Below are positions 1 to 6,497 of a stretch of DNA of 14,625 bases, in pieces (the first letter of the stretch is position 1; the number at the start of each line of letters is the position of its first letter). Source of the stretch: Gammaproteobacteria bacterium (lineage in GTDB: Bacteria > Pseudomonadota > Gammaproteobacteria > SZUA-229). The DNA is taken from positions 1-14,625 of the forward strand of contig DAOWFN010000011.1 in the NCBI GenBank assembly GCA_030637945.1, in the 5' to 3' direction. The position numbers and the translations under genes are program-made. The notes beneath the pieces were generated by a model. It searched no databases. It saw nothing but the letters and a program-made list of their open reading frames with translations, and was not told the origin of the DNA.

Positions 1-907
1 ACTTGTCGCTGATACGGTCAGGATTTTGATGGTAGTAAGAAATCGAGGCGCCTGTCAATATGATCAGCCAGCTGATGTATATCCAGATCATAAAGATGAT
101 AAGGATAGCGAAACTGGAGTAGACCGCAGTGTAGTTTGTTGAATCGACGATGAACGCGGTAAACAGTGCACCAATCATTTTCCATAAAATGGTAGCAACG
201 ATAGCGCCGTATAGGGCAGACTTAAACTGAACTTTTGTATTTGGTATCAGCAGATAGATCAGTGTAAATGAGGTGGCGGTGAGGATATATGGCGTGAGCC
301 CACCAAGGAATAACAGGATGGTACCAAAGGGTTCGATTGCTAGAAACGTATTGACGACGGTGGATGAATTAAATGATGCGGTGATGCCCGCCGAAGTAAA
401 TAGCAGCAGCGGCCCAACCAGTATCACACTGAGGTAATTACTGAAGCGTTGTATGATATTTCGTGTGACGGGAATATTCCACGTAGCATTGAAAGCGTTT
501 TCGATTTTTTTAACCAGTGATAATACGGTAAAGATCAGAAATAACAGACCGATCGAACCCAGGACGCCGACTTTCATATTGTCTACAAAACTGATGATCT
601 GATGGCTTATCTGTATGCCTTTTTCACCCAGCGGTTCTAACAGGTTGATCAGAGCCGGCTCGAGTTGATTGTGTGCACCAAAGCCTTTTAATACAGAAAA
701 GCTGACAGCAAGTAACGGAACGATGGAGAGCAAGGTCGTATAAACCAGACTCATGGCGCGAAGAGAGGGTAAGCCACTTTTTAACTCATAAAAGGTACCG
801 TAAAAAATTCTTAGTGATCGTATGGCGAATGCCTGAGCTGCATTGAGGTTTTTCAGCTCGGTATCCCATAATAATTTATTCAGGTATTCCTGTAATTCTG
901 TAAGCAT
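1..907 (-). CDS. YihY/BrkB family inner-membrane protein, 3' end outside the window
   Basis: The minus-strand frame from the ATG at 907 stays open to the window edge, giving about 302 residues. An N-terminal cytoplasmic part contains the family-type stretch AAQAFAIRSLRIFYG, followed by LRAMSLVYTTLLSIVPLLAV and several long hydrophobic helices (about residues 50-75, 110-135, 150-180, 190-220 and 235-290). This is the pattern of the YihY/UPF0761 family, once called ribonuclease BN. The RNase name is a historical misassignment, and the biochemical role of the family is unsettled. The E. coli protein has about 290 residues, but many relatives carry a cytoplasmic C-terminal extension, which would lie beyond base 1. 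The gene starts 15 bases after the stop of the two-thioredoxin protein on the same strand, so the two are probably co-transcribed. Family assignment is firm; function is unknown. Confidence 0.9.
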   Translation of the reverse strand, partial: MLTELQEYLNKLLWDTELKNLNAAQAFAIRSLRIFYGTFYELKSGLPSLRAMSLVYTTLLSIVPLLAVSFSVLKGFGAHNQLEPALINLLEPLGEKGIQISHQIISFVDNMKVGVLGSIGLLFLIFTVLSLVKKIENAFNATWNIPVTRNIIQRFSNYLSVILVGPLLLFTSAGITASFNSSTVVNTFLAIEPFGTILLFLGGLTPYILTATSFTLIYLLIPNTKVQFKSALYGAIVATILWKMIGALFTAFIVDSTNYTAVYSSFAILIIFMIWIYISWLIILTGASISYYHQNPDRISDK

Positions 908-922
908 GTTTTTATTTAAGTA

Positions 923-1972
923 TTATTTACTTATCTCTCGTTGTTGCAAGCGCCATGACTGATAATCTTTGCTGTGTTTATAGCCCTGTTTGTTTACATA
1001 ATCCAGCACGCCCCACAGTCGGTAGAAATGTGTGACTGAATCAACACGAATAATTTCTTTGCCATCAGTATCAAAAAAAATGATGCTCGGTGTGTAAAAA
1101 AGATCGAGTGATTTTGCCCACTTCCTGGCAGTGGTTTTTTTACCCTGAGGCGTTATTACCGGTGTGTCTGCCCACATGTTTAACTGTATGACATTCATTT
1201 TTTCTATTTCCTGAATGCTTAAGTCTTTTGATAGCGGGGCGCTGTGTAACAGGTCACAGGCATGACAATTTCCCTGTTCAAAAAAAACGGCGGTAGGTTT
1301 ACCATTCTTACGTGTTGTCTTTAGATCATAGGGTGGTGGTAGAAAAAAATCACGTTCGGTTAATCCGCCCAGCTGGAAATATTCACCGGGGTTGGCACGG
1401 GCAAAATATTCAGAAAATGTCTCTTTTTTGTAAAACTCTTCGGCGACATACTGTAATGCGGCACGAAATTTATAGGCAGGGTAAAAACCGCGCAGACGAA
1501 ACACGGGTGTGCCATCGGTATCATAAAAGATCAGTGATGGTGTAAAGTTTGTCTTGTAATGGATAGAGAGCTCGCGTTCTGTATATTGTTTGCCGTCGGT
1601 ATCGGCGACATCATCGATGCCCCAGATATCGAAGGCGATGAGGTCATAGTGTTTTTGCAGGTAATTTTTTATATCGATATCAGCCAGGCTGGTTTTGAAA
1701 AACTGTTCACAATAAGCGCAGCGTTTTTGTCCGAAATATGTGATGATGCCTTTTTTGCCCGCTTTTTTCGCTTCACTCAGGTCGTCGCCAAGATCGCCTA
1801 GCGTAAGCTTGAACCAGTCGGGGTAGACGAGCTCTTCTTCCAGCTGAGTATCATCGAACATGATGTCGGCATCAGCTGGCGATATCTCCGTCGAAGTACC
1901 TGCTGAGAGAGTTTTAACCGAAAATAGCAATAACAGTATGGCAAGTGCGGTGAGTTTTTTGTACATTATCAT
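923..1972 (-). CDS. exported protein with two thioredoxin-fold domains (CAYC and CHAC)
   Basis: This is a 349-residue protein with a signal peptide: lysines at 5-6, a hydrophobic core at about 8-19, and a plausible cleavage after LSA near residue 24. Two thioredoxin-like domains follow. The first has CAYC at 85-88 and the cis-proline context FTPS at 143-146. The second has CHAC at 236-239 and YTPS at 293-296. The halves resemble each other: both cis-proline segments continue into a near-identical (L/I)IF(Y/F)DTDG strand. This suggests internal duplication. Such proteins act in periplasmic thiol-disulfide exchange and resemble SoxW/DsbD-gamma-type thioredoxins, but the substrate here is unknown. 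Met3 is an alternative start, and no strong ribosome-binding site is visible. It is first in a probable operon with the YihY gene and is divergent from the thioredoxin-HEAT gene, with only 33 bases between them. Confidence 0.88.
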   Translation of the reverse strand: MIMYKKLTALAILLLLFSVKTLSAGTSTEISPADADIMFDDTQLEEELVYPDWFKLTLGDLGDDLSEAKKAGKKGIITYFGQKRCAYCEQFFKTSLADIDIKNYLQKHYDLIAFDIWGIDDVADTDGKQYTERELSIHYKTNFTPSLIFYDTDGTPVFRLRGFYPAYKFRAALQYVAEEFYKKETFSEYFARANPGEYFQLGGLTERDFFLPPPYDLKTTRKNGKPTAVFFEQGNCHACDLLHSAPLSKDLSIQEIEKMNVIQLNMWADTPVITPQGKKTTARKWAKSLDLFYTPSIIFFDTDGKEIIRVDSVTHFYRLWGVLDYVNKQGYKHSKDYQSWRLQQREISK

Positions 1973-2005
1973 TCTGTTATTTTATGAAGTATAGAAATTT
2001 ATTAT

Positions 2006-2689
2006 ATGACAAAAGGCCAGAAAAATATCACATCGGGCAGGGAATTACCTGTCAAAGATGTCTCACCGAAGGTTTTGATGCTGATGGGTACGCGGTGCAC
2101 CTTTTGTGGGCCGATGATGCAGATACTGACTGAATTAATGAAAGCTGGTCATATTGCAGAATTACAGATAGTTAATATCGAAGAAAATATGGAATTCGCT
2201 GAGAGACTCGGGGTGCGAAGTGTGCCCTGGTTGCGGTTAGGGCCTTTTGAATTACAAGGCTCAAGGTCAAAACAGGAGCTGCTTAAATGGATAAAGCGTG
2301 CGGCTAGCTTCGAGGGCATGAGTGAGTATCTGGAAGAAGTGTTATCTGAAGGCAATATTGATTATGCAAATAAGTTACTGCAGCAATACCCACAGGCACT
2401 AAACAATGTGATCGATTTAATGGCTGACCCGGAGGCAAAGATAAATGTGCGACTGGGTGTTGGCGTTATTATCGAAGATATGGCTGAGTCAGAAGCGTTT
2501 GAAGTGGTCATACCTCGTTTAATAGAATACCTGTCCAGCGATGATGCGCGCATCCGTGGTGATGCCTGTCACTATCTGTCGTTAACAAAAGATCGGGCTC
2601 ATGTTCCTTTAATTGAAAAACTATTATCTGACGAGAGTGACGAAGTTAGAGAGATAGCGCAGGATAGTCTGGATGATTTGCATCTCTAA
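2006..2689 (+). CDS. thioredoxin-fold / HEAT-repeat fusion protein
   Basis: This is a 227-residue protein with no signal peptide, so it is probably cytosolic. Residues about 20-100 form a small glutaredoxin/thioredoxin-like domain: strand VLMLMGT, active site CTFC at 31-34, strand LQIVNIEE, cis-proline context SVPW at 72-75, and a final helix ELLKWIKRA. Residues about 105-227 are helical. At least the last two helical pairs (about 165-195 and 198-226) look like HEAT or PBS-lyase-type repeats, with motifs such as DDARIRGDACHYLSL and SDEVREIAQDSL. Known biology: CxxC thioredoxin folds reduce or sense disulfides, and HEAT repeats bind proteins. Inference: the fusion may direct thiol exchange to a specific partner. 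It is divergent from the exported two-thioredoxin gene. No good Shine-Dalgarno sequence precedes the ATG. Confidence 0.87.
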   Translation: MTKGQKNITSGRELPVKDVSPKVLMLMGTRCTFCGPMMQILTELMKAGHIAELQIVNIEENMEFAERLGVRSVPWLRLGPFELQGSRSKQELLKWIKRAASFEGMSEYLEEVLSEGNIDYANKLLQQYPQALNNVIDLMADPEAKINVRLGVGVIIEDMAESEAFEVVIPRLIEYLSSDDARIRGDACHYLSLTKDRAHVPLIEKLLSDESDEVREIAQDSLDDLHL

Positions 2690-2690
2690 G

Positions 2691-2758
2691 GTAGGTGCGA
2701 ATTTATTCGCACAATAGTGTCAGAGTATGCGCTCGCGTGCGAATGAATTTATACCTAC
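2691..2758. repeat. REP-like inverted repeat after the thioredoxin-HEAT gene
   Basis: Two 22-base arms at 2691-2712 and 2737-2758 are inverted relative to each other with 18 of 22 positions matching. The outer ends are GTAGGT and ACCTAC. The left arm is itself a hairpin: GTGCGAAT at 2695-2702 pairs with ATTCGCAC at 2705-2712. The element begins one base after the stop codon at 2687-2689. Short GTGCGAAT-type palindromes of this kind are common as dispersed intergenic repeats in gammaproteobacteria. There is no T-tract, so a terminator role is not supported, although the hairpin could stabilise the mRNA 3' end. Confidence 0.7.
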
Positions 2759-2789
2759 ATTTAAGAATGTGCCAACTTCAAAAGTCAAA

Positions 2790-2915
2790 GTCAAAAAACT
2801 TCACCGCAGAGGCGCGGAGACGCAGAGTTTTATTTTGTTAGCGGCGCCTGCGGCGCCATTAACAATTTTAAGTTTTTCTCTGCATCTCCGCGCCTCTGCG
2901 GTGAAGTTTTTTGAC
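2790..2915. repeat. long inverted repeat, 38-bp arms with nested GC-rich hairpin
   Basis: Arms at 2790-2827 and 2878-2915 are inverted copies with a single mismatch over 38 bases. Both contain the core CTTCACCGCAGAGGCGC or its complement. The 50-base centre holds a second palindrome: TTGTTA at 2835-2840 with TAACAA at 2860-2865, and GGCGCC at 2843-2848 repeated at 2852-2857. This core is a well-known type of dispersed intergenic repeat found in many unrelated bacteria. It carries no coding signal, and the plus-strand open frame across it arises from the repeat itself. The remaining bases from 2916 to 2962 show no further structure. Confidence 0.8.
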
Positions 2916-2962
2916 TGGTCGAAAAGAACCGGAGATGATCACGCAACATCTGCGCTGTCAGC

Positions 2963-3205
2963 CTATTCTAACCATTCGATAAGGTAGTATATGTATTGTC
3001 CTTCTGAAGATTTTGAAGGACCGCTGACGCGTGCGGCGAAGCGTTTATTCTCAGGGTCTGCATCATCGAGTGCGTCAGCTGCACATGTCTTTATTTCAAC
3101 GCAGCTGGCGGCAAAACGATTACGACTGCGTTTTGGTACGTAGACAACAGCATACTCTAGATTTGATGATCTGGACTCTGGGTCCGGTGGTACCATGCCG
3201 CGCAT
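2963..3205 (-). CDS. small uncharacterised protein downstream of the YqhA-family gene
   Basis: An 80-residue frame begins at the ATG at 3205, five bases after the stop of the YqhA-family gene on the same strand. I do not recognise it. The protein is hydrophilic (EYAVVYVPKRSRNRFAAS, a DALDDADPEN acidic stretch) and ends in an aromatic YIYYLIEWLE tail. It has no membrane segment or signal peptide. The tight spacing argues for translational coupling to the upstream gene. Met4 of this frame is an alternative start. The frame remains open 28 codons further upstream inside the YqhA-family gene, but that part only mirrors the other reading frame. The composition looks protein-like, but without homologues the call is moderate. 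Confidence 0.5.
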   Translation of the reverse strand: MRGMVPPDPESRSSNLEYAVVYVPKRSRNRFAASCVEIKTCAADALDDADPENKRFAARVSGPSKSSEGQYIYYLIEWLE

Positions 3206-3210
3206 GTTTT

Positions 3211-3699
3211 TTAATGATGGTTTAATCGGTCGACGTAAGCCATGCCAATGGCTGAAACAACAAAAGTCATATGAATAATGACATACCACTGGAGTTTTTC
3301 ATTATCGATTGATTCCGCATTCATGAAAGCTTTAAGTAAGTGAATGGAAGAAATGGCAACGATTGAAGCCGCGACTTTTTGTTTGAGTGAGCCTGCATCC
3401 ATTTTCCCAAGCCAGCTAAGTTTTTCACTGCCTTCATCTAAATCAATAGTGGAAACAAAATTTTCATAACCGCTGAGCATCACCATGACGATCAGGCCGC
3501 CAACCAGTGAGATATCTATCAGACTTAAAATAAGTAAAACAATATCCGTTTCTTTGGTTGCAAAGATCAAAGGAATTACATGAATTATTTCCTGAAAAAA
3601 TTTAATGCCTAAAATCAATAAGCCGAAACTCAGGCCTAAGTAGATAGGAGCCAGTAGCCAGCGACTGGCATATAGGAATTTTTCTGCGATGCTTTCCAT
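3211..3699 (-). CDS. YqhA / UPF0114 family membrane protein
   Basis: This is a 162-residue integral membrane protein. The N-terminus (ESIAEKFLYASRWLLAPIYLGL) is the typical start of the UPF0114/TIGR00645 family, represented by E. coli YqhA. Four hydrophobic segments can be seen at about 13-37, 50-77, 108-128 and 136-155, separated by a conserved-looking GYENFVSTID and SLKQKVAASIVAISSI. Length agrees with the family (about 160-165 residues). The molecular function is not established. The gene is followed after five bases by a small orphan gene on the same strand, and a possible AT-rich promoter lies about 40 bases upstream. Confidence 0.9.
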   Translation of the reverse strand: MESIAEKFLYASRWLLAPIYLGLSFGLLILGIKFFQEIIHVIPLIFATKETDIVLLILSLIDISLVGGLIVMVMLSGYENFVSTIDLDEGSEKLSWLGKMDAGSLKQKVAASIVAISSIHLLKAFMNAESIDNEKLQWYVIIHMTFVVSAIGMAYVDRLNHH

Positions 3700-3737
3700 T
3701 TGTGATGAAGTGTCTGTTAATGTATAAAAGGAGTCGA

Positions 3738-3743
3738 ATTATA
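3738..3743 (-). promoter_or_regulatory. possible -10 element upstream of the YqhA-family gene
   Basis: On the minus strand a TATAAT hexamer occupies 3743-3738, about 39 bases before the start codon at 3699. The hexamer 17 bases upstream (GTGTCT, 3766-3761) matches the -35 consensus poorly. A 7-base inverted repeat, GTGTCTG at 3710-3716 and CAGACAC at 3760-3766, brackets the region and overlaps that position. It could be chance or an operator half-site pair. Confidence 0.3.
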
Positions 3744-3793
3744 ATACTTAATAAAGAGTCAGACACAGCTAAATTGTAGTAAGCCGCAGATCG

Positions 3794-4459
3794 TTATTCT
3801 TTTAATAAGCTTTGAATGTCGTTTTCCAGTTGATTTACTACGCCAAACGAGACCTGTCTGAGCAAGCCCTGTTTATCAATCAGGATGCTGGAGGGTGTTC
3901 CCTGTAACTGATACATCTCAAATGTTAATGCCTCGTATCGCTTATTCTTCAGATATGATTCCGCCTGTCGATAGATGGATTGTCTGCGTTCGTCACTCCA
4001 CTGCCGTTGATGAAAATCAGGAATCTGGCTAATGATAAATTGATTGATGCTGTTTTCGTTGACTTCGACCTCTGTTTTCACCAGTTTATCCATGGCGACG
4101 CTAAAAGGGATGGTGTAAGGCAGCTTGCTGTTTTCAAGGAAACCGGCTTTGCCCAGCTGAAATAATGGGTCACCCTTTACTTCACCATGTTGTAGAAGAC
4201 GTTCAAGGTTATTCAATGTATTATGTTCGAAATGTTCAAAAGCGGTGGCGATGGCAAAAACTTTCAAACCCTGTGACCTATAAGTTTCGTGCAAACGTAT
4301 CACTTCGGGTAATCCGTGAACAAAACAGCCAGGACAATTAACCTGTATAACCTCGATGAGAACGACATCACCTGCTAATTCGATAAGCGAAGGTTCAGAG
4401 CCCTGTACCCAGCAGTCGATTTCAGGTTGTGGTGCAGGTCTGTCGATAACGGCGATCAT
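3794..4459 (-). CDS. TlpA/redoxin-like thioredoxin-fold protein, CPGC
   Basis: This is a 221-residue protein without a signal peptide. It has a thioredoxin-fold active site, CPGC, at 42-45 after the strand DVVLIEVIQV. The strand LKVFAIATAF follows, then IPFSVAMD, and finally the cis-proline context GTPSSILIDKQG at 187-198. The order matches TlpA/AhpC-type redoxins, but about 60 extra, mostly charged helical residues (about 125-183) lie before the cis-proline strand. CPGC is an unusual dipeptide for this fold. The role is probably thiol-disulfide exchange or peroxide-linked reduction in the cytoplasm; the substrate is unknown. It is divergent from srkA with about 31 bases between the start codons, so promoters for one or both genes must extend into coding sequence. 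Confidence 0.85.
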   Translation of the reverse strand: MIAVIDRPAPQPEIDCWVQGSEPSLIELAGDVVLIEVIQVNCPGCFVHGLPEVIRLHETYRSQGLKVFAIATAFEHFEHNTLNNLERLLQHGEVKGDPLFQLGKAGFLENSKLPYTIPFSVAMDKLVKTEVEVNENSINQFIISQIPDFHQRQWSDERRQSIYRQAESYLKNKRYEALTFEMYQLQGTPSSILIDKQGLLRQVSFGVVNQLENDIQSLLKE

Positions 4460-4490
4460 GAATTAAGTGTAAAAGATGAAAGAGAATAAA

Positions 4491-5468
4491 ATGTTAAAAC
4501 AGGATTATACGGATTTAATGCCGGAGACCATACTGGCTGCAGTAGAATTTTTGGGTTACGAAACCAGTGGACGCATGCTTGCATTAAACAGCTATGAGAA
4601 TCGTGTATATCGCATTGAACTGGAAGAGGGCGATGCTCTGGTGGCAAAGTTTTATCGTCCTGGCCGTTGGAGTAATGCGGCAATTGGCGAGGAGCATAAA
4701 TTTGCGCTTGAGCTGGTGGAGCAGGAGATCCCGGTCGTTGCACCCATATTAAAAGATGGTGTATCTTTATTCGAGTATGCAGGTTACCGCTTTTCCATCT
4801 ATCCCTTGCGTGGTGGCCGTTGGCCGGACCTTGAATCTCGTGATGACCTGAACTGGATGGGGCGGTTCATCGCGCGCATTCATAATGTGGGTCGCGCATC
4901 GTTGTTTAAACACCGGCATAAGATCGAAGTAAACAGGATGGGTAATGAGCCTGCTGCCTATTTACAAGAGCAGGGGTTTATTCCTGCTCATCTTGAAGTG
5001 GCCTACCAGACACTGGCCGATGATCTTTTAAAAGAAATTCAAGCGGCATTTGACCGTTGCGGTAATTTTGAGAGCATACGTTTGCACGGTGACTGTCATC
5101 GAAGTAATGTGTTATGGACCGATGACGGTCCGCATTTCGTTGATCTGGACGATTGTTGTAATGGTCCGGCGATACAGGATATGTGGATGCTGCTTTCGGG
5201 CGAACGCCAGGAGATGACGGAGCAACTCTGTGATTTGCTCGAGGGTTATGAAGAATTTGCCACGCTCGAATTAAATGAATTGAACCTGATAGAAGCACTG
5301 CGTAGTCTACGTATGATGCATTATGCTGCATGGCTGGCCAGGCGTTGGCAAGACCCGGCTTTTCCTCTCGCTTTCCCCTGGTTTAATACTGATCAATATT
5401 GGGAGCAGCATGTTCTCGAGTTAAGGGAGCAGTTATCGAGACTGCATGAGCCGGTATTGGTAGTGTGA
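4491..5468 (+). CDS. srkA: stress response kinase A (YihE/RdoA family)
   Basis: This is a Ser/Thr protein kinase of the APH/CotH-like fold. It matches E. coli SrkA along its length: LALNSYENRVYRIE near the N-terminus, the ATP-binding lysine in VAKFYRPGRW, EEHKFALEL, the catalytic loop LHGDCHRSNVLW, the metal-binding FVDLDDCCNGP, and the tail HYAAWLARRWQDPAFP. In E. coli SrkA limits programmed cell death under stress and responds to the Cpx envelope-stress pathway. The start at 4491 gives 325 residues (E. coli has 328) and has AAAGAG six bases upstream. An in-frame ATG at 4476 would add five residues but lacks a ribosome-binding site. The divergent neighbour is a thioredoxin-fold protein; in E. 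coli the neighbour is dsbA. Confidence 0.95.
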   Translation: MLKQDYTDLMPETILAAVEFLGYETSGRMLALNSYENRVYRIELEEGDALVAKFYRPGRWSNAAIGEEHKFALELVEQEIPVVAPILKDGVSLFEYAGYRFSIYPLRGGRWPDLESRDDLNWMGRFIARIHNVGRASLFKHRHKIEVNRMGNEPAAYLQEQGFIPAHLEVAYQTLADDLLKEIQAAFDRCGNFESIRLHGDCHRSNVLWTDDGPHFVDLDDCCNGPAIQDMWMLLSGERQEMTEQLCDLLEGYEEFATLELNELNLIEALRSLRMMHYAAWLARRWQDPAFPLAFPWFNTDQYWEQHVLELREQLSRLHEPVLVV

Positions 5469-5491
5469 GTTTAAAAACATTGTTGTCGAAT

Positions 5492-5658
5492 AAGGATGCA
5501 AAGAAACAACTTTTTTATCCACAGATGAACACAGATAACAACATTACTTATTTCTATGTCATCCTTCACCAGCGTTCAGGATGACAACTTACCTTCACGT
5601 ATTTTTTCTGCGTTCATCTGTGGACGAATTATTCTTTTTGTCTTTTCTTTGCGTCCTT
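5492..5658. repeat. composite inverted repeat between srkA and the FMN reductase
   Basis: The 232-base spacer contains no gene but is filled with nested inverted repeats. The outer pair is AAGGATGCAAAGAAA at 5492-5506 with its complement at 5644-5658 (14 of 15). The middle pair is TCCACAGATGAACACAGA at 5518-5535 with its complement at 5607-5624 (17 of 18). The inner pair is GTCATCCT at 5558-5565 with AGGATGAC at 5578-5585. CCACAGATGAACACAGA and GTCATCCT...AGGATGAC are both widespread dispersed intergenic motifs in bacteria. Finding one inside the other suggests successive insertions. No T-tract or coding signal is visible. Confidence 0.75.
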
Positions 5659-5701
5659 TGTAGCTAAAATAAGCCTTTAAAAATTTTAGAGATCCAGATT
5701 T

Positions 5702-6316
5702 ATGAAAATCAGTATTATTAGTGGCAGTCACCGTAACCCTTCGCAAAGTGAGAAAGTGGCACGTTATCTGGAAAAAAAATTATTCAGTGATTTTGATGAT
5801 ATTGATCCCTGGGTTTATGCATTGGCAGATAATCCTTTGCCATTATGGGATCAGACGCTATGGGAAGATAATGAAGAATGGAATCAGCGATTAGCGCCTA
5901 TCAAACAACAATTATCTGAAAGCGATGCTTTTATTATTATTTCGCCGGAGTGGCATGGGCAGGTACCTGCCGGATTAAAGAATTTTTTCTTACTCTTTAA
6001 TCGGTTTGAATTAGGGCATAAGCCGGCGTTGATCGTTACTGTCTCTTCCGCAGATGGCGGCGCTTATCCAGTTGCTGAGTTACGTATGAGCAGCTATAAG
6101 AATAACCGTTTGTGTTATATCCCTGAGCAATTGATTCTACGAAATATTGAAAAAATACTTAACGAAAAAGCAGAAGATAATAATGCAGATGCTGACAGTT
6201 ATTTTCGAGAGCGCATATCATGGTGTTTAGGTATCCTGCGTGGTTATGCCGTCGCACTAAAAACCATGCGTGAGACCACAGAGATTCACCATGATAAATT
6301 TGGTAATGGTATGTAG
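5702..6316 (+). CDS. NAD(P)H-dependent FMN reductase family protein
   Basis: This is a 204-residue flavodoxin-fold protein. The N-terminal strand and phosphate-binding loop ISIISGSHRNPSQS (3-16) and the later SPEWHGQVPAGLKNFFLLF (81-99) are the FMN-binding signatures of the NADPH-dependent FMN reductase family (ArsH/ChrR/YieF-like). The usual P-x-Y-N/H motif appears as PEWHGQVP. Such enzymes reduce FMN or quinone-like and metal substrates with NAD(P)H in the cytosol. The C-terminal 50 residues (from about 155) form an extra helical region beyond the compact fold. The gene stands alone between two repeats. No clear Shine-Dalgarno is present; GAGATCCAG lies upstream. The specific substrate cannot be assigned. 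Confidence 0.85.
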   Translation: MKISIISGSHRNPSQSEKVARYLEKKLFSDFDDIDPWVYALADNPLPLWDQTLWEDNEEWNQRLAPIKQQLSESDAFIIISPEWHGQVPAGLKNFFLLFNRFELGHKPALIVTVSSADGGAYPVAELRMSSYKNNRLCYIPEQLILRNIEKILNEKAEDNNADADSYFRERISWCLGILRGYAVALKTMRETTEIHHDKFGNGM

Positions 6317-6333
6317 TTCGTCAGGGGCGCCCC

Positions 6334-6497
6334 AGGGAACCTCTGATCAATTCGTGAAATCGTATCTTGCACACAGAATCATCCATCTTCTGCGTTGAAA
6401 AACTTCGCAATAGCCAGCTATTACGTGCGTTTTTCGCCTTAAATCTGAATAATTCTGTGATCAATTTACATCATTCAGAATTAATCAGAGGCTCCCT
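6334..6497. mobile_element. 164-bp fold-back MITE-like element
   Basis: The terminal arms at 6334-6353 and 6478-6497 match at 18 of 20 positions as inverted repeats, starting AGGGAACCTCTGAT and ending ATCAGAGGCTCCCT. The imperfect palindrome continues inwards without length change: ACAGAAT pairs with ATTCTGT, GAAAAAC with GTTTTTC. The centre, AATAGC-CA-GCTATT at 6409-6422, falls exactly at the midpoint of the outer ends, so the whole unit is one symmetric fold-back. It has no coding capacity. Termini of the GGGAACCTCTGA type recall some IS5-group insertion sequences, but no transposase is present. A 10-bp palindrome, GGGGCGCCCC at 6324-6333, abuts the left end. No convincing target duplication is seen. 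Confidence 0.7.

Noticed and set aside
1312..1801. Plus-strand frames inside the two-thioredoxin gene
   Set aside because: They are antisense to a well-supported gene with clear domain motifs and have no protein-like features.
2695..2712. Hairpin after the thioredoxin-HEAT gene as a rho-independent terminator
   Set aside because: No T-tract follows, and the hairpin is one arm of a REP-like repeat.
2727..2987. 86-codon plus-strand open frame across the repeat region
   Set aside because: It runs straight through the 38-bp inverted repeat and its arms; composition is that of the repeat, with no ribosome-binding site.
3206..3289. Upstream extension of the small orphan gene behind the YqhA-family gene
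   Set aside because: This part only mirrors another frame of the YqhA-family coding sequence; the ATG at 3205 is the more natural start.
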